Shown piece by piece: positions 8,640 to 17,469 of a stretch of DNA of 33,334 nucleotides; the first letter of the stretch is position 1; the number at the start of each line of letters is the position of its first letter. The stretch lies in NCBI GenBank assembly GCA_029263295.1, contig JAJCXT010000006.1, forward strand, positions 1 to 33,334, read 5' to 3'. A model generated the notes under the pieces. The model saw nothing but the letters and a program-made list of their open reading frames with translations, did not search any database and was not told the DNA's origin. Both the position numbers and the translations under genes were made by a program. This stretch comes from Acidobacteriota bacterium (GTDB taxonomy: Bacteria; Acidobacteriota; UBA890; WLXD01).

Positions 8640-9929
8640 ATGTTCAGATACCGTCTCGCCGCGCTGCTCGCGCTTGTTTTCTCGGCCGCATCGGTGGCCA
8701 CTCCTTCTGCGCAGCAGTTCCCGGTGCGCGAACAGTTTCCGCAACTACCGCAGAATCCGTACTGCCTGAAGGCGGCCTGCGGCTACGGTCGCGACGGGAT
8801 CGTCGAGCCGTATACGGGCGGCGGACTCAGTGGCAGGTCGGCTCGCGCCTATGCCGAGTCCAGCGAGCAGCTTTTCCAGTCGTCCCACTCCGAGCTGCTC
8901 TCGTGGGTGAGCAGCAGCGACATGGCGGGGACGCCGCAGAACTCCAATGACATTTGGGGCTACGTGTCGCCCCGCGGGCGTGAGTACGCGATCGTCGGCT
9001 TGCTGACCGGGACGGCCTTCGTCGAGGTCACCGATCCGGTGGAGCCCCGGGTCGTCGGGTTCATCCCGGGCGCACCGTCTGACTGGCGCGACATGGCGGT
9101 CTACGATCGTTTCGCGTACTCGGTAAACGAGTCCGGCGGCGGCGTGCAGGTCATCGACCTGCGCCGCATCGACCGTGGCCAGGTACGCCTTCTGGGCAAC
9201 TTCGCGCCCGGTGGCATGCGGACAGCGCACAACATCTACGTCAACCCGGACTCCGGGTACGCGTACGTTCTGGGAGCGGATATCGCTCGCGGTGGGCTCG
9301 TCGCGCTGGACCTCAACAATCCGCGTGTTCCGGTGCTGGAGCCGGTCGCCTGGGACACGGCATACGTGCACGATGTTCTGGTAGTGACCTACCAGAAAGG
9401 CCGCAACAAGGGACGCGAGATCGCCTTCGCGTTTACCGGGCCACTCGGCCTCCACATCATCGACATCACCGACAAGGCCGCCCCCGTGACCCTGTCACAT
9501 CTGCGCTACGCCAACGCGACCTACGGCCACAGCGGCGCACTGAGTCCCAATGGCCGCCTGCTGTACGTGAATGATGAGCTCGACGAGCGGCTCGCCGACG
9601 GGATCACCGAGATGACCACCTACGTGGTACGCGTCGGCGACCTGCTCAATCCGGTGCTGACTCGGAAGATCGGTTGGGGAATCGGCGCGATCGACCACAA
9701 CTCGATGGTCCAGGGCAACAGGCTGTTCATGTCCGGCTATACCGGCGGCCTTCGTGTCATCGACATCGACCGCCAGAGGCGGCCGCGCGCATTGGGGTTC
9801 TTCGATACCCATCCCGAGACCGACCAGGGACTGTTCCGCGGCGCATGGGGCGTGTTCGCCGGCTTCCCCAGTGGCAACGTCATCGTCTCCGACATCGCGC
9901 GCGGCCTCTTCGTAGTGCGGCCGGAGTAG
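8640..9929 (+). CDS. Secreted LVIVD-repeat beta-propeller (choice-of-anchor B-like)
   Basis: This 429-residue protein has a signal peptide (about 1-25, ending TPSAQ). The body carries LVIVD-type repeats, each with a short strand and a D-[ILV] turn: AFVEVTDPVEPRVVG, GVQVIDLRRID, GLVALDLNNPRVPVLEPV, GLHIIDITDKAAPVTL and GLRVIDIDRQRRPRALG. It matches the pattern of the choice-of-anchor B family, but it stops at the last blade (GLFVVRPE) and no C-terminal sorting anchor is present. The DIWGYVSPRGREYAIVG start of the first blade and the YGHSGALSPNG loop are typical. The role is unknown; extracellular binding is likely. It ends 3 bases from the stop of the convergent dctM. Confidence 0.82.
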   Translation: MFRYRLAALLALVFSAASVATPSAQQFPVREQFPQLPQNPYCLKAACGYGRDGIVEPYTGGGLSGRSARAYAESSEQLFQSSHSELLSWVSSSDMAGTPQNSNDIWGYVSPRGREYAIVGLLTGTAFVEVTDPVEPRVVGFIPGAPSDWRDMAVYDRFAYSVNESGGGVQVIDLRRIDRGQVRLLGNFAPGGMRTAHNIYVNPDSGYAYVLGADIARGGLVALDLNNPRVPVLEPVAWDTAYVHDVLVVTYQKGRNKGREIAFAFTGPLGLHIIDITDKAAPVTLSHLRYANATYGHSGALSPNGRLLYVNDELDERLADGITEMTTYVVRVGDLLNPVLTRKIGWGIGAIDHNSMVQGNRLFMSGYTGGLRVIDIDRQRRPRALGFFDTHPETDQGLFRGAWGVFAGFPSGNVIVSDIARGLFVVRPE

Positions 9930-9932
9930 CCG

Positions 9933-11255
9933 CTAGCCAAGCAGCGCGGTAACGATCTCCGGGAACAGGATGATGAGCAGCAGCCCCACCAGCTGCACCA
10001 CGATAAACGGCACTGCCCCACGGTAGATCTGCGTTGTCGTCACCTCGGCTGGAGCGACGCCGCGCAGGTAGAACAGCGCAAAACCGAAAGGCGGCGTGAG
10101 GAACGACGTCTGCATGTTCATCCCGATCATCACGCCGAACCAGACGAGATCGATGCCGAGCAGCGCCGCCGCCGGTGCTAGCAGCGGAATGATGATGAAC
10201 GCGATTTCGAAGAAATCGATGAAGAAGCCCAGCACGAAGATCACCAGGTTCGCCACCACCAGGAAACCGATGCGCCCACCTGGGAGGTTGGTCAGGAGAT
10301 CCTCGATCCAGACATCGCCATACAGGCCCCTGAACACTAGCGAGAACGCGGTGGACCCGATCAGCAGAAAGATGACCATCGAGGTCAGCCGAGTCGTCTG
10401 ATCGAGCGCCTCGCGCAGCGCCTTCCGCGTCAGGCGGCGATTGAGCGCGGCCAGGATGAGGGCACCGAGCGCCCCGAGCGCCCCGGCTTCGGTGGGTGTC
10501 GCGATGCCAGCGAAGATGCTACCGAGCACCAGCAAAATCAGCACCAGCGGCGGCACCATGGCCACCGCGACCTGGCGCATGAGCGGCCAGCCGAACGGCT
10601 CGCGATCCTCCGGCGGCAGCGCCGGAGCGGCAGCGGGTCGCAAGATCGCTACCGCTGCGACGTAGAGCATGTACATCCCCGCCAGCATCAAGCCCGGCAG
10701 CAGCGACCCGACGAAGAGGTCCCCGACCGGGATGCCCATCTGGTCCGCCAGCACCACGAGCACGACGCTCGGTGGAATGATCTGCCCCAGAGTCCCCGAC
10801 GCCGAGATAACACCGCTCGCCAGCTCCGCCGAGTAGCCATATCGCAGCATCACTGGGAGCGAAATCAACCCCATGGCCACCACGGATGCTCCCACCACAC
10901 CCGTCGCGGCAGCCAGCAACGCGCCGACGAACACGACCGCCATGGCCAGCCCACCCCGTATCGGGCCGAACAGCTTGCCGATCGTCAACAACAGGTCCTC
11001 GGCCAATCGCGACTTCTCGAGCACCGTACCCATGAAGATGAAGAACGGCACCGCGAGCAGAACGAAGTTCGACATGATGCCGAAGACTCGCTCTGGCATC
11101 GCGTACATCAGCGCCCAGTCGAAGAACCCGGCACTGACTCCAAGTGCGGCGAACAGCAGCGCGGTGCCACCCAGAGCGAACGCCACCGGAAAGCCGGTGA
11201 AGATCAGGATGAAGACCACCACGAACATCAGGGGGGCGAGCCAATCTCCGTTCAT
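9933..11255 (-). CDS. dctM: TRAP transporter large permease (DctM/TakM-like)
   Basis: This 440-residue integral membrane protein has the usual length and ~12 hydrophobic helices. Family marks include [56 protein letters not shown] and [20 protein letters not shown]. The last resembles large permeases of the mannitol/2-oxo-acid (TakM) branch. It is the ion-coupled transport subunit, taking substrate from a periplasmic receptor. Its ATG overlaps the TGA of dctQ by four bases (ATGA, 11252-11255), so the two are translationally coupled. The matching receptor gene is not in this operon; the candidate is at 6670-7794 on the opposite strand. Confidence 0.93.
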   Translation of the reverse strand: MNGDWLAPLMFVVVFILIFTGFPVAFALGGTALLFAALGVSAGFFDWALMYAMPERVFGIMSNFVLLAVPFFIFMGTVLEKSRLAEDLLLTIGKLFGPIRGGLAMAVVFVGALLAAATGVVGASVVAMGLISLPVMLRYGYSAELASGVISASGTLGQIIPPSVVLVVLADQMGIPVGDLFVGSLLPGLMLAGMYMLYVAAVAILRPAAAPALPPEDREPFGWPLMRQVAVAMVPPLVLILLVLGSIFAGIATPTEAGALGALGALILAALNRRLTRKALREALDQTTRLTSMVIFLLIGSTAFSLVFRGLYGDVWIEDLLTNLPGGRIGFLVVANLVIFVLGFFIDFFEIAFIIIPLLAPAAALLGIDLVWFGVMIGMNMQTSFLTPPFGFALFYLRGVAPAEVTTTQIYRGAVPFIVVQLVGLLLIILFPEIVTALLG

Positions 11256-11824
11256 GGTCGCGCTTCACCCGACTCGTCTGACAGATCTTCACCGCTACGC
11301 AACGAGGCGATGCCCCTCACCACTTCGGCGATGCCCTGCAACGCGAGCAGCGCGAAGGCGACCAGGATCATCGACTTGATCGGATAACGCGGCAGCCCGC
11401 CCGGATCCGGGGAGCCTTCGAGCACCATCCACGAGTTGCGCACCGACGGCCATGAGACCCAGAGTGTGAAGAAGGAGAACGGCAGCAGGAACACGACCGT
11501 GCCTATCAAGTTGATCCACAACTGGCCGCGCTTCGACAGCCGCCCGTAGAGCACGTCCACGCGCACGTGGTTATCGTGTTTGAACGTGTACGCGGCCCCC
11601 ATCAGGAATACGAGACTGAACAGGTACCACTGAGCTTCGAGGTAGGCGTTCGAGCTCATGTTGACGCCCATGCCGCGGCCGAGGTATCGGGCGATGGCGT
11701 TGTAGGCGCCGGTCAACACCATCGCTAGCACCAGCCAGGACACTGCGCGTCCGACCCGTTCGGTCAGGGCGTCGACAACCCCCACGAACCTGCTGGTGCT
11801 GCTGTTATCGCTGCTGTCTGACAC
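11252..11824 (-). CDS. dctQ: TRAP transporter small permease (DctQ-like)
   Basis: This 190-residue membrane protein has four hydrophobic segments (about 25-45, 66-85, 105-130, 150-170), the standard DctQ layout. Characteristic stretches are [37 protein letters not shown] and the loop [15 protein letters not shown]. DctQ pairs with DctM, together forming the transport unit. The N-terminus is Ser/Asp-rich ([11 protein letters not shown]) and the C-terminus acidic. It overlaps dctM by four bases. The M24 peptidase gene lies 79 bases upstream on the same strand and could share the transcript. Confidence 0.9.
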   Translation of the reverse strand: MSDSSDNSSTSRFVGVVDALTERVGRAVSWLVLAMVLTGAYNAIARYLGRGMGVNMSSNAYLEAQWYLFSLVFLMGAAYTFKHDNHVRVDVLYGRLSKRGQLWINLIGTVVFLLPFSFFTLWVSWPSVRNSWMVLEGSPDPGGLPRYPIKSMILVAFALLALQGIAEVVRGIASLRSGEDLSDESGEARP

Positions 11825-11903
11825 GACGTCGGGCTCGGTTGCTACCGGTGGAAGCGGCGAGTCTAGCAGTCCCTGGCAGATGGCTGTCCAGGCTGGTCAA
11901 CGT

Positions 11904-13220
11904 CTAGCGGATGCGCAAGATCTTCTCGTTGATCGGGTAGAGCCATTCGACCCCGCGTTCGGTGACGATCGCGTCGTCCTCGAGCGGGATGCGGACCTTC
12001 GCACCGCCCCAATCCGGGTTGGCGGTGTAGGCGAACAGTTCGATCGAGAACAGGTTGGTCGGTTTGATCTCGAAGGTCATTCGCAGCGGGTTGAACCAGG
12101 CGATCGATGGCCCGATTCCATGTCCGAGGTTGCCAACCGAGTGGCACCCGATGATCACCTCTGTCTTGTCAGACCCGGAGAGGACATTAAAACCGGTCAT
12201 CAACTCGAAACCCACTTCCTCGATCGCCGCGTTCACACGATCGAGCATCTCGCCCGCCGTCACCCCAGGCTTGATGGTGTTGCGAATCACCTCGCGCACT
12301 CTCGCCCCCTGGTCGAAGGCGTTCTGCAACCCGCTCGGCACCTCGCTCTCCCCTTCGCGCAACACGTAGGCGATGCGTTTCATGTCGGTGTACATGTTCA
12401 GGAAGCCGACTCCCCAGTCCATCATCAGCAGGTCGCCACGCTGGATGATCCGCTCGTTGGAGGTGGCCTCTACGCCATCAGGCCCCGTGATGTAGATCGA
12501 CGGCATGCCGAAGGAAGTGTCCAGGCCGCGGTCGTGGAGTTGTTCCATCACCCACCAGGCAACGTCCTCGAGCGCCGTCACGCCCGGGATGATCACCTCG
12601 TTGGACAGAGCACGTTCCGCGATCTCACGCGATATCTCGCCAGCCTCCGCAAAAGCTGCGATCTCAGTGGCCACGCGGCGCGACCGGAAGTCCGAAACCA
12701 GCTTCTCCGCCGAGACCAGGCGCTCCGCGTACGGTTCGCCCAGTGTCTCCACGAGTTGTTCGTAGGCGCTGTGAGTCAGTCCGTCGGCGCCCCCGATGTG
12801 TCGCGATATGTTGAGGCCAATTCTCTGAGGGTCGCGCTCAGCCACGAATTCGCGCAGGTCCGATCCACCCGTCACGATGTCGTACGCGCCGTTTCGCTCC
12901 AGCAGATAGCCGCTGATTCCCAGGGCCGCGCGTTCGATTCGCTCGACACCACGATCCGTGAAGATGTAGTAGCCGATGCTGCCGACGTAGCCCTGGCCGA
13001 GGTCCAGCCACAGCGGATCACGATAGCCTTCTTTGACCACCGTGATCCACATGTCGATACCGTTCTCCCGCATCGCTTCGGGAAGCACGTAGTCGAACTT
13101 GTCGCGACGAATCTGGGCAAGACGCTCCCAGCGTTTCTTCGCTTCCTGCCCCCCAGCGGGCGCGGCGGGCGTCCACAGGACTGCGACAAGCAAGAGCAGG
13201 CAAAATACGCGTCGGAACAT
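11904..13220 (-). CDS. Exported M24-family metallopeptidase (Xaa-Pro aminopeptidase-like)
   Basis: ATG 13220 is chosen (GGAG 7 bases before, then signal peptide MFRRVFCLLLLVAVLWTPAAP); an in-frame ATG at 13283 only adds 21 polar residues. The 438-residue protein has an N-terminal creatinase-like domain and a pita-bread M24 domain from ~185. All five dinuclear metal ligands can be placed: D268 (MMDWG), D279 (YTDMKR), H367 (LGHGIG), E394 (FSIEL) and E414 (PLEDD). Such enzymes remove N-terminal residues, often before proline. The signal peptide places this one outside the cytoplasm, unlike PepP. Its position 79 bases upstream of dctQ suggests a peptide- or amino-acid-linked uptake role, which is speculative. 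Confidence 0.87.
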   Translation of the reverse strand: MFRRVFCLLLLVAVLWTPAAPAGGQEAKKRWERLAQIRRDKFDYVLPEAMRENGIDMWITVVKEGYRDPLWLDLGQGYVGSIGYYIFTDRGVERIERAALGISGYLLERNGAYDIVTGGSDLREFVAERDPQRIGLNISRHIGGADGLTHSAYEQLVETLGEPYAERLVSAEKLVSDFRSRRVATEIAAFAEAGEISREIAERALSNEVIIPGVTALEDVAWWVMEQLHDRGLDTSFGMPSIYITGPDGVEATSNERIIQRGDLLMMDWGVGFLNMYTDMKRIAYVLREGESEVPSGLQNAFDQGARVREVIRNTIKPGVTAGEMLDRVNAAIEEVGFELMTGFNVLSGSDKTEVIIGCHSVGNLGHGIGPSIAWFNPLRMTFEIKPTNLFSIELFAYTANPDWGGAKVRIPLEDDAIVTERGVEWLYPINEKILRIR

Positions 13221-13298
13221 GGCGAACTCCGGTTGAAACCCGAGGGTGCTTTTATCCGTCTTCATAGATACAAACCCACACACGGAGTGTTCTGGAGA

Positions 13299-13499
13299 AT
13301 GTGGACTTTCTTTCTGTGGCTGGTCTTGTTCGTAATCGCCTGGCCGGTGGCGCTGCTAGCGCTGATCCTCTACCCGTTTGTCTGGCTTCTGTCGTTACCC
13401 TTCAGGCTGGTAGGAATCGGCGTGGACGCCGTGTTCCAGACGCTGCGAGCGGTGCTACTGTTGCCGGCACGCGTGATGCGAGGCCCAGCGGGAGCCTGA
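13299..13499 (+). CDS. Small two-helix membrane protein of unknown function
   Basis: ATG 13299 opens a 66-residue protein. A tight GGAG (13294-13297) or a distant one (13284-13287) could serve as ribosome binding site. It has two hydrophobic segments (about 3-24 and 26-42) joined by LYPFVW, then an amphipathic tail (AVFQTLRAVLLLPARVMRG). The pattern W-P-[VL]-A-L-L-A-L-I-L-Y-P-x-V-W-L-x-x-L-P-F-R-L resembles small conserved hypothetical membrane proteins I believe occur in other Gram-negatives. It is divergent from the M24 gene and in the same frame as a long antisense open frame starting at 11796, which would hide it from a gene caller. Function unknown. Confidence 0.68.
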   Translation: MWTFFLWLVLFVIAWPVALLALILYPFVWLLSLPFRLVGIGVDAVFQTLRAVLLLPARVMRGPAGA

Positions 13500-13562
13500 C
13501 TTTCGGCTGGCGACTGGATCTTAGCGCGTGTGCCGCGTCGACGAGACGACGTCAGCAGGCCG

Positions 13563-15338
13563 CTACGACGCTGCCCGCTGCCGGAACGCAACGACGTTGC
13601 GCCCAGTAGGGCCGCCGAGCGCATCGCGTAGTTGCGCCTCGAGCGCCTCCGGCGCCGCAGGCCGGCCGAGCAGGTACCCCTGAACCTGCTCGCAGTCGAG
13701 CGCGCGGAGGAATCGCAATTGCTCTTCGGTCTCCACCCCTTCGGCCACAACGGACAGCCGGAGCTTGTGGGCCATCGCGACAATCGCCCCAACGAGACTG
13801 CAGTTCTCTTGATCCTCCGGCAGGCCGCGGACGAAGCTGCGATCGATCTTGAGCACGTCCGCCGGAAAGTCGCGCAGGTAGTTGAGCGAGGAATAACCCG
13901 TCCCAAAATCGTCCACCGACAAGCCTATTCCTCGACTCTTCAACGCTTTGGTGGTAGCGCGGGTGGCCTCGCCGCGAGCCATGACAATTCCTTCCGTCAA
14001 CTCGAACTGGAAGAACGCCGGGTCAACCCCGTAGCGAGCGAGCGTGTCGTCGACGTGCGCGATGAAGCCCGGGTCGAGAAAGCGGCGCGCGGAGACGTTG
14101 ATGGAGATCTTCACCGGACCGATCCCCGCGTCGAGCCAGCTCCGCCACTGACGACAGGCGCGTTCGAGCACCCAGGCTCCGAGAGGCAGAATTAGCCCTG
14201 TCTCCTCGGCAACAGGAATGAATTTGCCCGGCAATACGAGACCGTCCTCGGGATGCTGCCATCGCAGCAGTGCCTCGACGCTGCGGATCCGCTTGGCGTC
14301 GGTGTCAAAGATCGGCTGGTAGGCCAGGTCAAACTCTTCGGCGGCCAGCGCGTGGTGCAAGCGACCGACGAGATCCAGCCGCTTGGCGGCATCGGAGTTC
14401 ATCTGCGCGCTATAGAACATGTAAGTGTTGCCACCCTGACTCTTGGCATGGGCCAGCGCGGTCTGCGCACAGGCGATGAGATCGCTCGGCGCGGCGGCGT
14501 CGTCCGGGCCTACCGCGATGCCGACGCTGGCGCTGACGAAGATCTCCGTCTCGTCCAGGTGGAACGGCCGGGCTATGGCCTCCATGATCCGGGCCGCCAC
14601 CGTGCCCGGCTCGAACTCGCCGCCGAGACCCGCTAGGGCGAGCACGAACTCGTCGCCTCCGAGCCGCGATAGCGCTTGTCCCTCGGCGGCCCGTCCGCGC
14701 GTGATCGTGTCGCCACCGCGAAGGCGTCCCTCGAGCCGATCGGCGATCCGCTGCAGCAGTCGGTCGCCAACGTCGCGACCGAGCGATTCGTTGATCGCGC
14801 CGAACCGATCGATGTCCACATGCAGCACTGCCACTCGCTGGTCGCTCCGCCGGGCGTGCAACACCGCCTGCTCTAGCCTGTCGGCAAAGTGCGGCCGCGT
14901 TGGCAGGCCCGTCAACGAGTCCCTGTGTGCCGACCGATGCAGAGCCTCGAGGTCTCGATACTGACGGCACAAACGCCAGAAACATCGAACCCGCTGTTCA
15001 AGGAGCGTCGGGCTCATGGCTCCGCAAGCGAAATCGGTGGCCCCGGCGGCCAGCGCCGCCGCCAGCGTCGCCTCATCGTGGGATACGTACAGGACCGGGA
15101 GCGTTCGCGTGGCCCCGTCATCACGCAACTCTGCGCACCAGGACAGCGCCTCGAGCGCCGGGTCGTCCCCCAGCACGAGGAAGTCGAAGTCCGTCTCGTA
15201 CAGCCGTTCGCGTGCCTCCGCAACGGTAGGAGCTACGGCTACCACGCCGCCCGCAGACTCTACCGCGGCCACGGCTGCCGCCGCCGAGGAGCTGCCCTCG
15301 ACCACCAGCACGTGCGGTTTGGTACTGCGAGTCGGCAT
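13563..15338 (-). CDS. Pseudo-receiver / GGDEF / EAL c-di-GMP protein
   Basis: This 591-residue cytoplasmic protein has three parts. Residues 8-125 form a receiver-like domain: HVLVVEG replaces the usual acidic pair, D58 may be the phospho-acceptor, and the conserved lysine is absent (TDFACGAMSP), so phosphorylation signalling is doubtful. Residues ~132-312 are a GGDEF domain with intact GGDEF (227-231) and an RGGD (207-210) that may be a displaced inhibitory RxxD site, separated by an unusual ~16-residue stretch. Residues ~325-570 are an EAL domain with EALLRW (355-360), FELTEG, DDFGTGYSSL, KIDRSFV and VAEGVET. Both catalytic signatures look intact, so synthesis, breakdown or both of c-di-GMP are possible. 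GAGG precedes the ATG. The AT-rich upstream region is annotated separately. Confidence 0.93.
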   Translation of the reverse strand: MPTRSTKPHVLVVEGSSSAAAAVAAVESAGGVVAVAPTVAEARERLYETDFDFLVLGDDPALEALSWCAELRDDGATRTLPVLYVSHDEATLAAALAAGATDFACGAMSPTLLEQRVRCFWRLCRQYRDLEALHRSAHRDSLTGLPTRPHFADRLEQAVLHARRSDQRVAVLHVDIDRFGAINESLGRDVGDRLLQRIADRLEGRLRGGDTITRGRAAEGQALSRLGGDEFVLALAGLGGEFEPGTVAARIMEAIARPFHLDETEIFVSASVGIAVGPDDAAAPSDLIACAQTALAHAKSQGGNTYMFYSAQMNSDAAKRLDLVGRLHHALAAEEFDLAYQPIFDTDAKRIRSVEALLRWQHPEDGLVLPGKFIPVAEETGLILPLGAWVLERACRQWRSWLDAGIGPVKISINVSARRFLDPGFIAHVDDTLARYGVDPAFFQFELTEGIVMARGEATRATTKALKSRGIGLSVDDFGTGYSSLNYLRDFPADVLKIDRSFVRGLPEDQENCSLVGAIVAMAHKLRLSVVAEGVETEEQLRFLRALDCEQVQGYLLGRPAAPEALEAQLRDALGGPTGRNVVAFRQRAAS

Positions 15339-15396
15339 CAGGAGCCTCTGGAACGCATCGTTCGAGGTTTAAAAGTATCTCTAGTCGCTCCTGCAG

Positions 15397-15461
15397 CTAT
15401 TTAAACACTATTTAATAGCCATCAATACCAAAAACAGCCTATTCAACGCTATTGATGGCTA
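15397..15461. promoter_or_regulatory. Phased CTATT repeats and 12-bp inverted repeat upstream of the GGDEF/EAL gene
   Basis: This is the AT-rich island in the 214-base gap between the MFS stop and the GGDEF/EAL start. CTATTTAA occurs at 15397 and 15408, CTATTCAA at 15439 and CTATTGAT at 15449. Spacings of 11, 31 and 10 bases are close to whole helical turns. TAGCCATCAATA (15416-15427) forms a perfect inverted repeat with TATTGATGGCTA (15450-15461) across 22 bases. It lies 60-120 bases before ATG 15338, a plausible promoter/operator zone, but it could also serve as a hairpin after the MFS gene. No convincing -35/-10 pair could be fixed. Confidence 0.5.
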
Positions 15462-15552
15462 ATAATGGCCGGAGATGACCACCGCTGAGCGTTCAGGTCC
15501 CGCGTTCTCGTCCGGAAGAGCGCTCCCCGCGGGGCTGGAGCTATCGGGGTTG

Positions 15553-16770
15553 CTATCCGCGCCCGCCAGCCAGACGGGAGGCAGCGGGCATGCGGCCGAG
15601 TTGCCGCATGTTCATCACCCCAACCGCCGGCCCGAGAGCGAGGATCGCGAACGCAATCCCCCACCCGAACCGTTCCAGGGCCCATGGCACCATGCGGATG
15701 GTCGCAGTGGTGAGCAGGAACCCCAGCGCCGTCTGCATCGTGAGCGCGGTCCCCACGTACGCGGGATCGCACAGTTCGCTCACGGCGGCGCTGAATTGAG
15801 CACTGTCCGCTACCACCGCGAACCCCCAGAACAGGCAGACGCAGGTCAGCAGCGCTGGCGTTCCCCCGAGCCACCCAGCGGTGAGCGCACACGCCCCGGA
15901 GGCGGCCAGGCTCCAGCTCGCCACCGTCGTCCGTCCGCGGCGGTCAGCCAGCAGCCCGCCGATCACGCAGCCCGCTCCGCCGATAGCGACCGTCGCGAAA
16001 CCAGCCACGCGTCCCGACACGTCGCCGAAGCCCGCTGCCCTGTAGCTCTCCAGCAGCAGAATCGGCGCCCACGCCCACATCGCGTACAGCTCCCACATGT
16101 GTCCGAGGTACCCGAAGTTCGCTCGCCGCAGCGCCGGGTCGGTCAAGGTGCGCGTCGCCTGGCGCCAGTCGAAGGGCGCCGCCGGTGGGAGATCCGGCCC
16201 TGGACGAACGCCGACGCCGACGAGCAACGTGGCGAGAAGCGCAGACCACGACGCCGCCAGCACGACGCCCCTCCACGGCGGCAACCCCGATGGGCCAGCG
16301 AATAGGGGGAGCGCGTTGAAGAGATGCGGCAGGGCCGAGCCGACCGTCGCCGCCCCCACCAGCACCCCGATCGCCAGCCCTCGACGATGCGCGAACCAGC
16401 TGACCATGAGCTTCATCGCCGGCGGATAGACCCCCGCCAAACAAACACCGGTAAGGAAGCGCAGCCCGACAACGCCTGCAAATGAGGGCTCTGCCAACGC
16501 AATCACAGCGTTGAACGCGGCGCCGCCCAGCGCGCTGATCTGAAACACGATGTGCGCCGGGAGACGATCCGCCACGTTGGCCAAGGCCATCAGCAGCGCG
16601 CCGGCCACAAAACCGAGCTGCACGCTGAGTGTGAGCCACGACTGCTCGGCGCCATCCAGATCCCACTCCATTGTCAGCTGCGGGATCACGGCGGAGGCCG
16701 AGAACCACAGCGACATGGCCAGGACCTCGGCAGCGGACAGGAGCAACAGCACGCGATGTCGTCGTTTCAC
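15553..16770 (-). CDS. MFS transporter
   Basis: This 405-residue inner-membrane protein has about 12 hydrophobic helices. MFS marks include the loop after helix 2 (ALANVADRLPAH, a degenerate form of motif A), RFLTGVCLAGVYPPAMKLMVSWF around helices 4-5, and GGLLADRRGRTTVAS after helix 8 (motif A repeat). The N-terminus (LSAAEVLAMSLWFSASAVIP) is typical of one MFS branch seen in many proteobacteria. The gene is last in a probable operon: 4-TM protein, TetR regulator, then this transporter 75 bases downstream. TetR-linked MFS proteins are often efflux pumps; the substrate is unknown and import cannot be excluded. Confidence 0.88.
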   Translation of the reverse strand: MKRRHRVLLLLSAAEVLAMSLWFSASAVIPQLTMEWDLDGAEQSWLTLSVQLGFVAGALLMALANVADRLPAHIVFQISALGGAAFNAVIALAEPSFAGVVGLRFLTGVCLAGVYPPAMKLMVSWFAHRRGLAIGVLVGAATVGSALPHLFNALPLFAGPSGLPPWRGVVLAASWSALLATLLVGVGVRPGPDLPPAAPFDWRQATRTLTDPALRRANFGYLGHMWELYAMWAWAPILLLESYRAAGFGDVSGRVAGFATVAIGGAGCVIGGLLADRRGRTTVASWSLAASGACALTAGWLGGTPALLTCVCLFWGFAVVADSAQFSAAVSELCDPAYVGTALTMQTALGFLLTTATIRMVPWALERFGWGIAFAILALGPAVGVMNMRQLGRMPAASRLAGGRG

Positions 16771-16845
16771 CGGCGCATCATAGTCGAATACGCTTGGCCA
16801 TCTCCGAAGCAGTAGTGGCGGCCCGTCGCCAACGTGACGTCGTCC

Positions 16846-17469
16846 TCAGGCTCTGACGTACGCGAAGAACGCTTTCACGAGCTCGTCGACCAGCACGTCG
16901 TTCGCCGGTCTCATGTCCTGTGGCCAGATTTCCTGGTACAGCAGCGCCTCGCGCAGCGCCCCGGTTACGAACATGCTCCCTACGCGAACCCTCGTGCGGA
17001 ATTCCGGTGTCCCATCGCCGGCGATTCGGCTCAGTGCTTCCTCCACGCGCAGAAAACTCTCGCGGGCGTACTTCAAGCGACGATCGCGCAAGGCCTCGTC
17101 GCTCCGAGAACGCTCGATCAGCGCACGGATCACGCCCCGATTGAGTCGATAGATATCGGCGAGGTCCGTGAGCGTGCCGCGAAAAAACGCAACGGGGTCG
17201 CCGGATTCCGACTCGAGCGCGGCGAACCGCCATGTCGTGGCTTGGATCTCGCCGTTGATCTGGTCCTCCAGATGCCTTAGCAGGTCGTCCTTGGCCCGGA
17301 AGCGGGCATAGAAGGCTCCTGTGGTGACACCCGCGCCGTCCACGATCTCCTGCAGCGACGCTTCGCCGAATGAGCGCCGCCGAAGCACGGCCTCGGCCGA
17401 GACGGCCAACAGCTCCAACGTACGCCTGCTGCGGTCCTGCTTCGGGATGCGTCCAGCTCGCGAATTCAC
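16846..17469 (-). CDS. TetR/AcrR-family transcriptional regulator
   Basis: This 207-residue protein has the N-terminal TetR helix-turn-helix at about 12-58: RRTLELLAVSAEAVLRRRSF then EASLQEIVDGAGVTTGAFYA and the RFRAKDDLLRHL recognition-helix end. The remainder is a variable ligand-binding helical domain, in which no ligand could be predicted. The start is GTG 17469, overlapping the TGA of the upstream gene (GTGA, 17466-17469). GAGGAG immediately before belongs to that gene's 3' end, so initiation is probably by translational coupling. It likely represses its own operon through the palindrome at 17965-17988 and responds to a substrate of the MFS pump, which is an inference from context. Confidence 0.92.
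   Translation of the reverse strand: MNSRAGRIPKQDRSRRTLELLAVSAEAVLRRRSFGEASLQEIVDGAGVTTGAFYARFRAKDDLLRHLEDQINGEIQATTWRFAALESESGDPVAFFRGTLTDLADIYRLNRGVIRALIERSRSDEALRDRRLKYARESFLRVEEALSRIAGDGTPEFRTRVRVGSMFVTGALREALLYQEIWPQDMRPANDVLVDELVKAFFAYVRA

Noticed and set aside
12040-12080. Apparent loss of an M24 metal ligand (FEIKP where a TIEP-like motif might be expected)
   Set aside because: FSIEL ten residues later aligns better with the motif and supplies the glutamate (E394), so the active site looks complete.
11796-13298. Long plus-strand open frame antisense to the M24 peptidase
   Set aside because: No family resemblance, His/Arg/Val-rich composition typical of antisense frames in GC-rich DNA. 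Only its last 66 codons (from 13299) look like a real gene.
15525-15534. CCCCGCGGGG as a terminator for the MFS gene
   Set aside because: Self-complementary without a loop and no T-tract; only weak surrounding pairing.
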